From NCBI GenBank assembly GCA_902532675.1, contig CACAIY010000004.1, positions 20,068 to 84,067 of the forward strand: 64,000 nt of DNA, written 5' to 3'. The notes below the pieces were generated by a model. That model made no database searches. It was not told where the DNA came from and worked only from the letters and a program-made list of their open reading frames with translations. Source of the stretch: an uncultured SAR86 cluster bacterium (GTDB lineage: Bacteria; Pseudomonadota; Gammaproteobacteria; Magnimaribacterales; Magnimaribacteraceae). A program made the translations under genes and the position numbers. Shown here one piece after another: positions 33,875 to 42,683 of the stretch (positions are counted from its first letter, which is position 1; every line of letters starts with the position of its first letter).

Positions 33875-35140
33875 ATGGAAACTATTATCTTATATGGACC
33901 TTATTTACTGATTTCAGGATGTGTTTTTGGTTTCTTTATGGCCTGGGGCATAGGAGCTAATGATGTAGCAAACGCCATGGGAACGTCAGTTGGTGCTAGG
34001 GCATTAACTCTAGCTCAAGCCATTTTAGTGGCTTGTATATTTGAGTTTGCGGGTGCTTATCTGGCTGGTGGAGAAGTAACTTCAACTATAAGAAAAGGGA
34101 TTATTGACCCAAGCTTGCTTCAAGATACTCCTGATTTATTGGTTTTTGGTATGTTAGCTGCACTCTTGGCAGCTGGAACATGGCTTTTAATAGCTTCTTC
34201 TAGAGGATGGCCAGTTTCTACCACTCACTCCATTGTAGGAGCGATTGTTGGTTTTGCAGCTGTAGGCATAAGTGTCGATGCCGTTAGCTGGTCTAAAGTA
34301 GGATCTATAGTTTCAAGTTGGGTTGTATCCCCATTAATGTCGGGAACCATTGCATTTTTAATATTCCTCTCCGTACAAAAATTGATATTAAGTACTGATA
34401 AGCCCTTTGAAAATGCAAAGAAATACGTACCAGGGTATATGTTCTTGGTTGGCTTTGTTATCTCAATGGTCACTTTACTAAAAGGACTTAAGCACATTGG
34501 CTTACCACTTACATTTGCAGAGAGTTTGACCTATTCAATTGTAATAGGAATTGTTATCTCTTTGATTGGTTCTTACTTTCTTAGAAAGATCGACAACACC
34601 TCACAAACAAGAGGCGATGTTGTTTTTGATGGAGTAGAGAAAGTATTTGCTGTACTGATGGTATTTACAGCTTGTGCCATGGCTTTCGCTCATGGTTCCA
34701 ATGATGTAGCTAATGCTGTGGGTCCTTTGGCGGCTATTGCTAGTGTGGTTCAATCTGGAGGTGAAATAGCTGCAAAGTCAGCCATGCCTTGGTGGATACT
34801 ATTATTAGGTGCTGGAGGAATTGTCGCTGGTCTAGCAACCTTAGGTTATAAAGTAATTGAGACCGTGGGAAGAAATATTACTGAATTGACTCCAAGTAGA
34901 GGTTTTGCTGCTGAATTAGCCGCAGCCACGACCGTTGTATTAGCTTCTGGTACTGGATTGCCTATTTCAACCACTCACACTCTTGTAGGAGCTGTTTTAG
35001 GTGTTGGATTAGCGAGAGGTATAGCAGCTATTGATTTTTCAGTCGTTGGACGAATCATAGTCTCTTGGGTAGTAACTTTGCCTGTTGGTGCAGGACTATC
35101 AATACTATTTTTCTTTACCCTTAAAGGCATATTTGGTTAG
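33875..35140 (+). CDS. pit: inorganic phosphate transporter, Pit family
   Basis: 421-residue inner-membrane carrier with the two inverted Pit signatures: GIGANDVANAMGTSVGARALT near 25-45 and AHGSNDVANAVGPLAAI near 270, each followed by a membrane segment containing STTHS or STTHT. It imports phosphate as a metal-phosphate with protons or sodium. Ribosome-binding site AGGAG. The operon with the DUF47 protein and the Pho box upstream indicate induction on phosphate limitation, unlike the constitutive PitA of E. coli. Confidence 0.93.
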   Translation: METIILYGPYLLISGCVFGFFMAWGIGANDVANAMGTSVGARALTLAQAILVACIFEFAGAYLAGGEVTSTIRKGIIDPSLLQDTPDLLVFGMLAALLAAGTWLLIASSRGWPVSTTHSIVGAIVGFAAVGISVDAVSWSKVGSIVSSWVVSPLMSGTIAFLIFLSVQKLILSTDKPFENAKKYVPGYMFLVGFVISMVTLLKGLKHIGLPLTFAESLTYSIVIGIVISLIGSYFLRKIDNTSQTRGDVVFDGVEKVFAVLMVFTACAMAFAHGSNDVANAVGPLAAIASVVQSGGEIAAKSAMPWWILLLGAGGIVAGLATLGYKVIETVGRNITELTPSRGFAAELAAATTVVLASGTGLPISTTHTLVGAVLGVGLARGIAAIDFSVVGRIIVSWVVTLPVGAGLSILFFFTLKGIFG

Positions 35141-35188
35141 AACTATATTTTTATAGATTTACGTAACCAATTATAAGAATATGTCTAT

Positions 35189-35773
35189 ATGTGTGGGCGT
35201 TTTACTTTACGCAATGTAGATACTTTAAAGTCTAAATACGGAGAAATAGATTTTGAACCAAGTTATAACCTTGCTCCTGGAAACTCGATTTTGATGCTTA
35301 CGGATCAACTAAAATCTATAAATTGGTCTTTTACTCCTTATTGGGCAGATAAACCTTTTAATTTAATCAATGCAAGATCAGAAACCCTCAACTCCAAACC
35401 TTCTTTTGAAAATTCTAATAGATGCTTAATTCCTGCTGATGGCTGGTATGAATGGAAATCTGAAGGAGATGAAAAAATACCTTACTTTCATCACGCCGAT
35501 GGTGATGTTTTCTTTTTTGCAGGCGTGTATGGAGGTTATAGAGGAAAACTGGGATGCGCTATTGTTACGATGGAAGCACTTGAGACCACTAAAGAAATAC
35601 ATGAAAGAATGCCCCTTATAGTTGCCAGGTCACATTTTAAGGAGTGGCTGGAAGGAAGCGAAAGCAATAGTTTTGATGAGTTAATGGTTAAATCCATTAA
35701 ACATCATCGCGTTTCGACACATGTAAACAATCCTACGAATAACGATCCTAAATGCATTTTTCCTACTAGTTAA
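35189..35773 (+). CDS. SRAP-domain abasic-site-binding protein (YedK/HMCES family)
   Basis: 194 residues starting MCGRFTL, so after removal of Met the catalytic Cys2 is N-terminal. Other family residues are present: Asn and Arg in INARSETL, Glu in GWYEWK, and His in HERMPLIV. Such proteins crosslink covalently to abasic sites in single-stranded DNA and protect them. Length is slightly short for the family. The aquaporin gene starts 2 bases after the stop. No LexA box was seen, so SOS control is not supported here. Confidence 0.9.
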   Translation: MCGRFTLRNVDTLKSKYGEIDFEPSYNLAPGNSILMLTDQLKSINWSFTPYWADKPFNLINARSETLNSKPSFENSNRCLIPADGWYEWKSEGDEKIPYFHHADGDVFFFAGVYGGYRGKLGCAIVTMEALETTKEIHERMPLIVARSHFKEWLEGSESNSFDELMVKSIKHHRVSTHVNNPTNNDPKCIFPTS

Positions 35774-35775
35774 TA

Positions 35776-36432
35776 ATGCCAAAACTTAAAGAATTGCTAA
35801 GCGAATTCACAGGAACTTGTTTCTTGTTAATGATAGTGGTTGGTTCTGGAATAATGGGCCAAAATCTTTCAGAACAAAACATATTAATTTTATTAGGCAA
35901 TACCATTGCAACCGGAACAGGTTTGATGGTTCTAATTTGGATTTTTATGCAATCGTCTGGTTCGCATTTTAATCCAGCCGTATCGTTTATATTTTATTTA
36001 TCTAAAGAAATAACTTCACTACAATTAACTTCGTACATACTTGTGCAAATCATAGGAGCTTTAACTGGCGTAGTTTTGGCTCATTACATGTTTAATTTAG
36101 ATTTATTCCAACTGTCAGGTAATTACAGGTCAGGTATAAATATATATTTTGCAGAATCAGTGGCTACCTTTGGATTAATATTAACAATCCTAAGAGTTAA
36201 AGAATTAAATCAGTTCTTGGTTGCACCAGCAGTGGGCTTGTACATTACAGCAGGGTATTGGTTCACATCTTCTACTTCTTTTGCTAATCCGGCAGTTACT
36301 ATAGCTAGATCTTTTACTGATACCTTTACAGGTATTAATCTAGACAATGTGATCTTTTTTATAGCATTCCAATTTATTGGAGCGACATTAGCTTTGGGTC
36401 TTAATAAACTGATTGAAGAATCTAAAACTTAG
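35776..36432 (+). CDS. aquaporin / MIP-family channel
   Basis: 218 residues, six membrane helices, with both NPA boxes intact: HFNPAVS (66-68) and FANPAVTIARS (171-173), and the selectivity-filter Arg178 after the second. It would pass water or small neutral solutes. The protein is a little shorter than AqpZ, and the first-half Glu in LLSEFTGT is conserved. Probably co-transcribed with the SRAP gene. Its stop is shared with the convergent TetR gene (TTAG). Confidence 0.88.
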   Translation: MPKLKELLSEFTGTCFLLMIVVGSGIMGQNLSEQNILILLGNTIATGTGLMVLIWIFMQSSGSHFNPAVSFIFYLSKEITSLQLTSYILVQIIGALTGVVLAHYMFNLDLFQLSGNYRSGINIYFAESVATFGLILTILRVKELNQFLVAPAVGLYITAGYWFTSSTSFANPAVTIARSFTDTFTGINLDNVIFFIAFQFIGATLALGLNKLIEESKT

Positions 36433-36986
36433 TTTGATAAATAAGATAGACAGGCTCTTTTAGATTCACCTAAAAAGGCTGGACTTATACTTTTCTCAGA
36501 TTTAAATCCACTATAGAGAGAAGATAAAAACATCTGGGTGGCTATTTGATTTTTAATGGGCTTGGTGTCGGGAGAAAGTTTTGAGATTTCTTCAGTAATT
36601 GCACTGCTTAATAAATCCTCTGCAAACTTGGTAAAAAGAACTTCAGAAATTTCTTTATTTTGATTTATGTAAATAGCAGCAACATCAATAATAATTTTGT
36701 AGTGCTCCGATACATTTGAATAATTAACGTTTTCTAGATTCTTTTTAATCAAGTTTATTAATTTCAAACAATGTTTTTCTGACAAAGCATCAACTATGGA
36801 TTCATTACTTGGAAAGAATTTATAAATGGAAGGTCTTTTCATGCCAGAAATTTTAGCTACGTCTTGTATGGTAAGAGAATAGCTTGATTCTGACTTCAGT
36901 ATGTATTCTGCCGTTTCGAGAACTTTTTCAAACCGTTTTATGCTTCTCTTTTGTTGAGGTTTTATTATTTCTGAAGAAGATTCCAT
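36429..36986 (-). CDS. TetR-family transcriptional regulator
   Basis: 185 residues. The N-terminal helix-turn-helix is clear: ETAEYILKSESSYSLTIQDVAKISGMKRPSIYKFFPSNESIVDAL (about 29-70) has the TetR pattern with the recognition helix around SIYKFF. The C-terminal ligand domain is not assignable. Divergently transcribed from an MFS carrier with a 73-base gap containing an inverted repeat, the classic layout of a repressor controlling an exporter. Confidence 0.88.
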   Translation of the reverse strand: MESSSEIIKPQQKRSIKRFEKVLETAEYILKSESSYSLTIQDVAKISGMKRPSIYKFFPSNESIVDALSEKHCLKLINLIKKNLENVNYSNVSEHYKIIIDVAAIYINQNKEISEVLFTKFAEDLLSSAITEEISKLSPDTKPIKNQIATQMFLSSLYSGFKSEKSISPAFLGESKRACLSYLSN

Positions 36987-36997
36987 TTTATAAGTTA

Positions 36998-37013
36998 ATC
37001 AGCCAATTCTGAT
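36998..37013. promoter_or_regulatory. inverted repeat, candidate TetR operator
   Basis: ATCAG-CCAATT-CTGAT forms a perfect 5-base inverted repeat with flanking TTA/TAA. It lies between the TetR gene and the divergent MFS gene, upstream of a possible -10 (TATACT, 37023-37028) for the latter. Confidence 0.5.
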
Positions 37014-37059
37014 AAATGACTATATACTTTATAAGCCAGGTACTACAGAAAAAATTGGA

Positions 37060-38196
37060 ATGAAAATTAAGGGATATTTGAATCTATTCTCAGGCATGGT
37101 CATGTTAGAGCTTGGTAACTTGTCTTCGACGTTAGCACCTTTCAATGTAGGAGTTATCTCAGATGGCTTTTTAGCCTCATCTCAAGACGCAGGTCTTGTT
37201 GTATCTTTAGAACTTTTTTTTGCGGCTATCGGTGCGCTTTTTTTTGGAGCTTCGAATTTCAAGGGTCAGAAATTGGCATTTTTAGGATGTTTTGTAGTCG
37301 TTGTTTGCTATTACTTGGGCTCTCTTTCAACTAGCGTATCTGAAATATTTTTTATCAAGTCCTTTTCAGGGTTAGGTTGTGGAATGTTAATAGCTAGCGG
37401 ACATTCTATTTTGGCTGCTTCCAAAGAGCCCAATAGAACTTATGCGATGTTTACGGTTTTCGCTTCTTGCACTGGAGCGACATTAGTTTATTTTTCAAGC
37501 ATTTGGATAGAGGAGGGAGGTTATGTTCAGTTCTTTACTAACTTTGTTTTTATATATGCAACTCTTTCTATATCTTTTTTCTTGGCCACGAAACCAGATT
37601 TATCTTTAACTAGCGAATCTAATGACGGTAAGAATTCAAAATTTTATATATTTGCTTGTCTTATTCTTGCCGTCCTCTTTTTTGAAGTTCCTTCTAGCGG
37701 TATCTGGGCCTTCATGGAAAGATTTGGTGTTGAAGATTTAGGAATGAATGTTTCCCGTGTCGGTGAAGTCATATCTATATCAATAATATTTAGTTTGATT
37801 GGGCCATTATTTGTAGGTTTGGTGGGAAATAGGCTTGGCAGAAAAATTCCTATCTTAGTGTGTCTGTTTTTATCTAGTTTTTGTATTTACTTTATATTTG
37901 GAGTTGCCACGGTCGAGACGTTTTATTACGGAAATATAACTTGGAATATTATTTTTACGATAATGGTTATCTTTATTCTCGGCGCTTCAGCAGATATAGA
38001 TCCATCTGGCAAATTAGGATCATGGCTAAACGCCTGTATGCTTCTTAGTGCTTCTATTTCGCCGGCTGTATTTGGATGGATTTTATTGGACCAAAGTTTA
38101 TCTGAGATCTACCCTTATTTAATGTTCTTTTTACTAGCAGCTTTTGTGTGTATTTTTATTACAAAAAGAGAGTTAGAACCAATTGATAAAGTATAA
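37060..38196 (+). CDS. MFS transporter
   Basis: 378 residues, about 12 membrane helices. The fourth-helix pattern GLGCGMLIASGHSILAASK and the loop GNRLGRKIPILV are typical of the major facilitator superfamily. The divergent TetR gene suggests drug or metabolite export or a regulated uptake function. It starts after TTGGA at short spacing. The aminotransferase gene follows after 15 bases and may share the transcript, so the cargo could be an amine or amino acid (inference). Confidence 0.85.
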   Translation: MKIKGYLNLFSGMVMLELGNLSSTLAPFNVGVISDGFLASSQDAGLVVSLELFFAAIGALFFGASNFKGQKLAFLGCFVVVVCYYLGSLSTSVSEIFFIKSFSGLGCGMLIASGHSILAASKEPNRTYAMFTVFASCTGATLVYFSSIWIEEGGYVQFFTNFVFIYATLSISFFLATKPDLSLTSESNDGKNSKFYIFACLILAVLFFEVPSSGIWAFMERFGVEDLGMNVSRVGEVISISIIFSLIGPLFVGLVGNRLGRKIPILVCLFLSSFCIYFIFGVATVETFYYGNITWNIIFTIMVIFILGASADIDPSGKLGSWLNACMLLSASISPAVFGWILLDQSLSEIYPYLMFFLLAAFVCIFITKRELEPIDKV

Positions 38197-38211
38197 TAAG
38201 GCCAAAAAATT

Positions 38212-39531
38212 ATGAGTGCTCAACAAAATCTAAATTTAGATAATTATTGGCTACCATTTACGCCAAATAAAAAGTTCAAAGCAAACCCTAGGTTATTAGT
38301 TTCAGCTAATGGCATGCATTATAAAACTGATGATGGCAGACAAATTCTAGATGGTATATCTGGTCTTTGGTGCTGTAATGCAGGTCACTGCCACCCTAAA
38401 ATAGTTTCGGCTGTGCAACATCAAGTTGGTGAATTGGATTATGCAACTGCTTTTAATATGTCTCATCCTAAAGCTTTTGAATTGGCAGAAAAGATAGCGG
38501 ATTTAACACCCGATGGTTTGGATAGGGTATTCTTTGGAACTTCAGGTTCCGAAGCTGTTGAGACTGCTTTGAAGGTTGCTCTTGCGTATCACGCTTCTAA
38601 AGGCGATGGCCAAAAAACAAAATTCATAGGAAGAGAGAAGGGATACCATGGCGTCAATTTTGGTGGTGTATCTGTAGGTGGCTTAACGCCCAATAGAAAA
38701 TCATTTGGCCCCTTGCTTCCTGGTATAGATCATATGCCTCATACCTGGAATCCTGAACATATGGCTTTTACTAAAGGTCAACCTGAGTGGGGCCTGCATT
38801 TAGCAGAAGAATTAGAGAAAATACTAGTCTTACAAGATCCTTCCACTGTTGCAGCAGTGATCATAGAGCCTGTAACCGGTTCAGGGGGAGTAATTGTGCC
38901 TCCAGTTGGCTATTTAGAACGTATAAGAGAAATTTGCACTAAGCACGATGTGTTATTGATATTTGATGAAGTAATTACGGCTTTCGGAAGATTAGGTGAT
39001 TCTTTTGCTGCAAATCGTTTTAACGTACGCCCTGACATTATTACCATGGCAAAAGGTTTAACAAGTGCAGTGATTCCAATGAGTGCAGTTGCTTTTGATA
39101 CAGCTATTTATGATCAACTCATGGAAGGTCCGGAAGCGATGATAGAACTTTTTCATGGTTACACGTACTCTGGACATCCAGTTGCTTGCGCAGCTGCTAT
39201 AGCTACTCTGGATGTTTACCAAGAAGAAGGTTTGTTTGATAAAGCTAAAGAATTAGAACCAATTTTTGAAGAAGCATTGCATAGTCTTAAAGGGCTTAAT
39301 CAAGTCATAGACATTAGAAATATAGGTCTTATGGGGGCTGTTCAGTTTGGGCCTGGCAAGTTACCAGCAACTGAATTTGCAGCGAACGTGTTTCAACACT
39401 GCTATGACAATGATGTATTGGTTAGGTATTCAGGAGAATTCTTAGTTCTTTCCCCATCTCTTATTGCCTCTAAAGAGCACATTCATCAAATATCAGACGC
39501 ATTAAGAAACGCCATAGAAGCAAATTCTTAA
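38212..39531 (+). CDS. class III aminotransferase (omega-amino acid:pyruvate type)
   Basis: 439-residue PLP enzyme. The N-terminus NYWLPFTPNKKFKANPRLL and GISGLWCCNAGHCHPKI match omega-amino acid:pyruvate aminotransferases (beta-alanine type). The cofactor motifs are FDEVITAFGRLG (Asp) and the Schiff-base Lys281 in TMAKGLTSAVIPM. It would move an amino group from beta-alanine, taurine, GABA or a similar amine to pyruvate. Ribosome-binding site AAGG. First gene of a tight series with hydrolase, MoxR and VWA genes, but a functional link to them is not evident. Confidence 0.9.
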   Translation: MSAQQNLNLDNYWLPFTPNKKFKANPRLLVSANGMHYKTDDGRQILDGISGLWCCNAGHCHPKIVSAVQHQVGELDYATAFNMSHPKAFELAEKIADLTPDGLDRVFFGTSGSEAVETALKVALAYHASKGDGQKTKFIGREKGYHGVNFGGVSVGGLTPNRKSFGPLLPGIDHMPHTWNPEHMAFTKGQPEWGLHLAEELEKILVLQDPSTVAAVIIEPVTGSGGVIVPPVGYLERIREICTKHDVLLIFDEVITAFGRLGDSFAANRFNVRPDIITMAKGLTSAVIPMSAVAFDTAIYDQLMEGPEAMIELFHGYTYSGHPVACAAAIATLDVYQEEGLFDKAKELEPIFEEALHSLKGLNQVIDIRNIGLMGAVQFGPGKLPATEFAANVFQHCYDNDVLVRYSGEFLVLSPSLIASKEHIHQISDALRNAIEANS

Positions 39532-39541
39532 GGAATCATAA

Positions 39542-40402
39542 ATGAATAACCAAGAGTGGTTTAATGAATCATTACTTTCTACACCAACGGAAAACTTCGT
39601 TGAAGTAGAAGGGGCTAAGATTCATTATTTGACTTGGGGCGATACTAAAAATCCAGGTTTATTCTTTATCCATGGTTTTAGTGCCAATGCTCATTGGTGG
39701 GATTTTATTGCTCCTGCCTTTACCGAAGATTATTGTGTTGTCGCCATAGATCTATCTGGATCTGGTGATAGCGACCACAGAGAAACTTACTCTCAAGAAA
39801 TGTACGCAAATGAAATTAAAGCCGTGTGTGATGATATGGGTTGGGAGTCAGCAGATTTTATTGCTCACAGCATGGGAGGATCAATCTCCTTAAACGCAAC
39901 TTCAATTTATCCTCAAATTTTTAAATCTCTATATTTACTAGATTCCATTGTTATTTTACCACCAGATAAAGTAAGAAATTATTCTTCAAATAGATCCATG
40001 ATTAGAGCTGACTTCATTTATGAAGATGAAGCTTCTGCTATAGAAAGTTTCAGATTGATACCCCCACAACCTTGCAGAAATGAATTTCTTTTAAATCATA
40101 TCGCCATAAATTCATATAAACAGACTGAAGAAGGGTGGCTGCTTAAATCGGATGGGAAGATGATGAAAACCTATCAATCTAAGGACTTAACAGAGACTTT
40201 GATGGCAATTCAATGTCCTATTTATATTGTATATGGTTTAATGAGCCAGATTTTTACGCAGGAAATTCTTGACTACACTGTCTATGTCGGAAATATACCC
40301 CCAGAAAGGGTAATAGGTGTGCCAGGAACAATGCATCATTTATTTGTAGATGACCCTTTAAGCGTTATAGAAGAATTAAAAAAATTATTAGGAGATAATT
40401 AA
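39542..40402 (+). CDS. alpha/beta hydrolase
   Basis: 286-residue alpha/beta-hydrolase: FFIHGFSANAHWW (oxyanion, about 41-53), AIDLSGSGDSD, nucleophile elbow AHSMGGS (Ser near 111), and His in GTMHHLFVDDP. The core pattern is that of small ester or C-C hydrolases. It begins 10 bases after the aminotransferase stop with AAGGAA upstream, and its stop overlaps the moxR start (TAATG). Substrate unknown. Confidence 0.85.
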   Translation: MNNQEWFNESLLSTPTENFVEVEGAKIHYLTWGDTKNPGLFFIHGFSANAHWWDFIAPAFTEDYCVVAIDLSGSGDSDHRETYSQEMYANEIKAVCDDMGWESADFIAHSMGGSISLNATSIYPQIFKSLYLLDSIVILPPDKVRNYSSNRSMIRADFIYEDEASAIESFRLIPPQPCRNEFLLNHIAINSYKQTEEGWLLKSDGKMMKTYQSKDLTETLMAIQCPIYIVYGLMSQIFTQEILDYTVYVGNIPPERVIGVPGTMHHLFVDDPLSVIEELKKLLGDN

Positions 40403-41355
40403 TGTCAGATGGACCTAAAAAAACTATAAGTAAAATTACAAAAGGCTTTGCTAAACACGGTTATATTTGTAGTGACCAAATCTCTACTGCTGTTTACCTA
40501 GCTTCAGAACTTGAGAAACCTATCTTAATCGAAGGACCTCCAGGTGTAGGTAAAACAGAGTTGGCTAACACGGCAGCAATGTACTTCAAAAAAGAATTAA
40601 TTCGTTTGCAGTGCTACGAAGGCCTTGATGAATCAAAAGCTTTGTATGAATGGCGCTACGGCAAACAACTTTTATACACCCAAATCTTAAAAGAACAAAT
40701 GCAAGAAGTCCTTGAGGGGGCTAAAGGATTAAAAGAGTCATTGGGTAGGTTAATGAAATTTGAAGATATATTCTTCTCAGAAGATTTTTTAGAGACAAGA
40801 CCTTTATTAAAAGCTCTATCTTCGGATAAAGGATCGGTTTTATTGATAGACGAAGTTGATAAATCTGATGAAGAGTTTGAAGCTTTGTTGTTAGAAATTT
40901 TATCTGAATTTCAGATATCTATTCCTGAACTAGGAGTTAGAGAGGCTAAAGTTAAACCTTTGGTCATGTTAACCAGTAACAATAGTAGGGAAATCGGTGA
41001 CGCTTTAAAAAGAAGATGTTTGCATTTGTATATACCTTTTCCAGATGCCAAATTAGAAAGACAGATTGTGCAAGCCAGAGTCCCTGAGATATCAGAATCA
41101 ATGCAAATTCAACTAGTAAATTTTGTACAAGGCATTAGGGAATTAGATTTAAAGAAACAACCAGCTATAAGTGAAACAATTGATTGGGCAAAAACTTTAA
41201 TATTATTAAATTCAGAAGAGCTTGATGCGAATCTAGCTGAAGAAACTCTTAATATACTTCTAAAACATCAACAAGATATAGAAGTCGTCAAGAAGGAGAT
41301 ACCTGCACTAATTTCAAGTGCCACTGAAACTTCAGATGGAAAAAGTATTAACTGA
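40402..41355 (+). CDS. MoxR-type AAA+ ATPase
   Basis: 317-residue AAA+ ATPase. Walker A GPPGVGKTE (45-53), Walker B VLLIDEVDKSDEEFEALLLE, sensor 1 TSNNSREIGDAL and the arginine region KRRCLHLYIPFP are clear. MoxR proteins act as chaperones with a VWA-domain partner to mature or insert metal cofactors. The partner gene overlaps its 3' end, as in coxD-coxE pairs, but no molybdenum hydroxylase lies in the window. TAATG coupling to the upstream hydrolase. Confidence 0.9.
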   Translation: MSDGPKKTISKITKGFAKHGYICSDQISTAVYLASELEKPILIEGPPGVGKTELANTAAMYFKKELIRLQCYEGLDESKALYEWRYGKQLLYTQILKEQMQEVLEGAKGLKESLGRLMKFEDIFFSEDFLETRPLLKALSSDKGSVLLIDEVDKSDEEFEALLLEILSEFQISIPELGVREAKVKPLVMLTSNNSREIGDALKRRCLHLYIPFPDAKLERQIVQARVPEISESMQIQLVNFVQGIRELDLKKQPAISETIDWAKTLILLNSEELDANLAEETLNILLKHQQDIEVVKKEIPALISSATETSDGKSIN

Positions 41356-42667
41356 TTTTGTAAAAGCACTCAGAAACTCGAACGTAAGAGTGTCTCCAGC
41401 TGAAACATTGGATGCAATGTCTGTTATTGATGAGGTTGGATATGATGATCGTGAACTTCTTAAAAGAAGCCTTTCGATAGTTCTTCCAAAAACCCCAGAC
41501 GAGAAACAGAAATTTGAAACCTGTTTTGATGATTTCTTTACGGATGAGATAAAAGAACAAGTGCCAGTAGCTTTGAAGGAGCTTAAAGACATTGAAGATG
41601 TTAAGTCTGATTTAGCTAAAACACTATTAGAAGGGTCTCAAGCTGAGCTAATGATATCTATTGCTGATGCTGCTGAAGCTTCAGAAATTAGAGAGATAAG
41701 ATATTTTACCCAACGTTCAGTTTTTACTAGAAGAATTTTAGAAAAAATGGGTGTTGGGAAGCTAGAAGATGAACTTATGCAAATAGGATCATTAAGGGAA
41801 GAAGATATACCTACTGATTTAGAACAAGAATTAAGGAATCAATTAACAGGGTTGAGGGAAAGGGTGTCGGACTACGTTCAGCAGCAATTTCTATTGCACG
41901 GTGATGTTTCAGGAGAGCAATTAAGAGAACAAGTATTCAAGTCTATGAACATGGCTCAAATAGATAGATCTTATTTGCATGAAGTTCACTCGTTGGTACG
42001 AAGAATGGCTAAGAAGTTAGCTAATTTGCACTCGAGAAGAAAAAAGAATTACAGAAGAGGCAAGTTAGATATAAGAAAAACTATTAGAGAGAACTGGGTT
42101 AATCAAGGTGTTTTATTTAATCTAAGTTGGTCTTACAAAAAAGTAGATCGACCTAAGATTTACGTTATTTGTGATGTCAGTGGATCGGTGGGTGCTTACG
42201 CAAGATTCATGCTTATGTTCTTATTTAGTTTGACAGAAGTCGTTTCTAAATTAAGAGCTTTTGTTTTTTCTTCTAACTTAGGTGAAGTCACAGATGAATT
42301 TAAAGACTCAAATCTTGATTCTGCTATTGAAAGTGCATTACAAAAACACGGAGGAGGATCAACCGACTACGGACAAGCTTTAACTGATTTTGTAAGTTTA
42401 TGTATAGATGAAATTGATAAGAAAACTACCGTTGTAATTTTAGGCGATGCTAGAAATAATTTTGGACCTGAAAAAGCTCATTTGATGAAAATAATAAATG
42501 AAAGATCTAAACAAGTTTTTTGGCTTAACCCTGAGGGAAAATATCGTTGGGATACAGGGGATTCAGTTATGACAACTTATTCCGCTTATTGCACTAAAGT
42601 ATTTCAGTGCGGCAATATTGAGCAGTTAGAAAGAGTCATCTCAACTCTTTTAAAGACAGCCATTTGA
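41336..42667 (+). CDS. VWA-domain protein, CoxE-like
   Basis: 443 residues from the ATG at 41336 (the ORF track uses a GTG at 41318; MEKVLTDFVKAL looks like the natural start and both overlap moxR). The N-terminal part is charged and helical; the C-terminal VWA domain has an intact metal site with CDVSGSVG (DxSxS near residue 280), the Thr region GGGSTDYGQAL and ILGDARNN. This is the usual partner of MoxR ATPases. The client protein is unknown here. Confidence 0.87.
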   Translation: MEKVLTDFVKALRNSNVRVSPAETLDAMSVIDEVGYDDRELLKRSLSIVLPKTPDEKQKFETCFDDFFTDEIKEQVPVALKELKDIEDVKSDLAKTLLEGSQAELMISIADAAEASEIREIRYFTQRSVFTRRILEKMGVGKLEDELMQIGSLREEDIPTDLEQELRNQLTGLRERVSDYVQQQFLLHGDVSGEQLREQVFKSMNMAQIDRSYLHEVHSLVRRMAKKLANLHSRRKKNYRRGKLDIRKTIRENWVNQGVLFNLSWSYKKVDRPKIYVICDVSGSVGAYARFMLMFLFSLTEVVSKLRAFVFSSNLGEVTDEFKDSNLDSAIESALQKHGGGSTDYGQALTDFVSLCIDEIDKKTTVVILGDARNNFGPEKAHLMKIINERSKQVFWLNPEGKYRWDTGDSVMTTYSAYCTKVFQCGNIEQLERVISTLLKTAI

Positions 42668-42670
42668 AGA

Positions 42671-42676
42671 TACTAT
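42671..42676 (+). promoter_or_regulatory. candidate -10 box of the exported methyltransferase
   Basis: TACTAT, 7 bases before the ATG at 42684, without a ribosome-binding site. It may give this gene its own leaderless transcript although the VWA gene ends only 16 bases upstream. Confidence 0.35.
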
Positions 42677-42683
42677 TTAAACT

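Noticed and set aside
41332-41592. Two minus-strand ORFs (86 and 70 residues).
   Set aside because: Overlapping shadows inside the VWA-protein gene; mutually incompatible and featureless.
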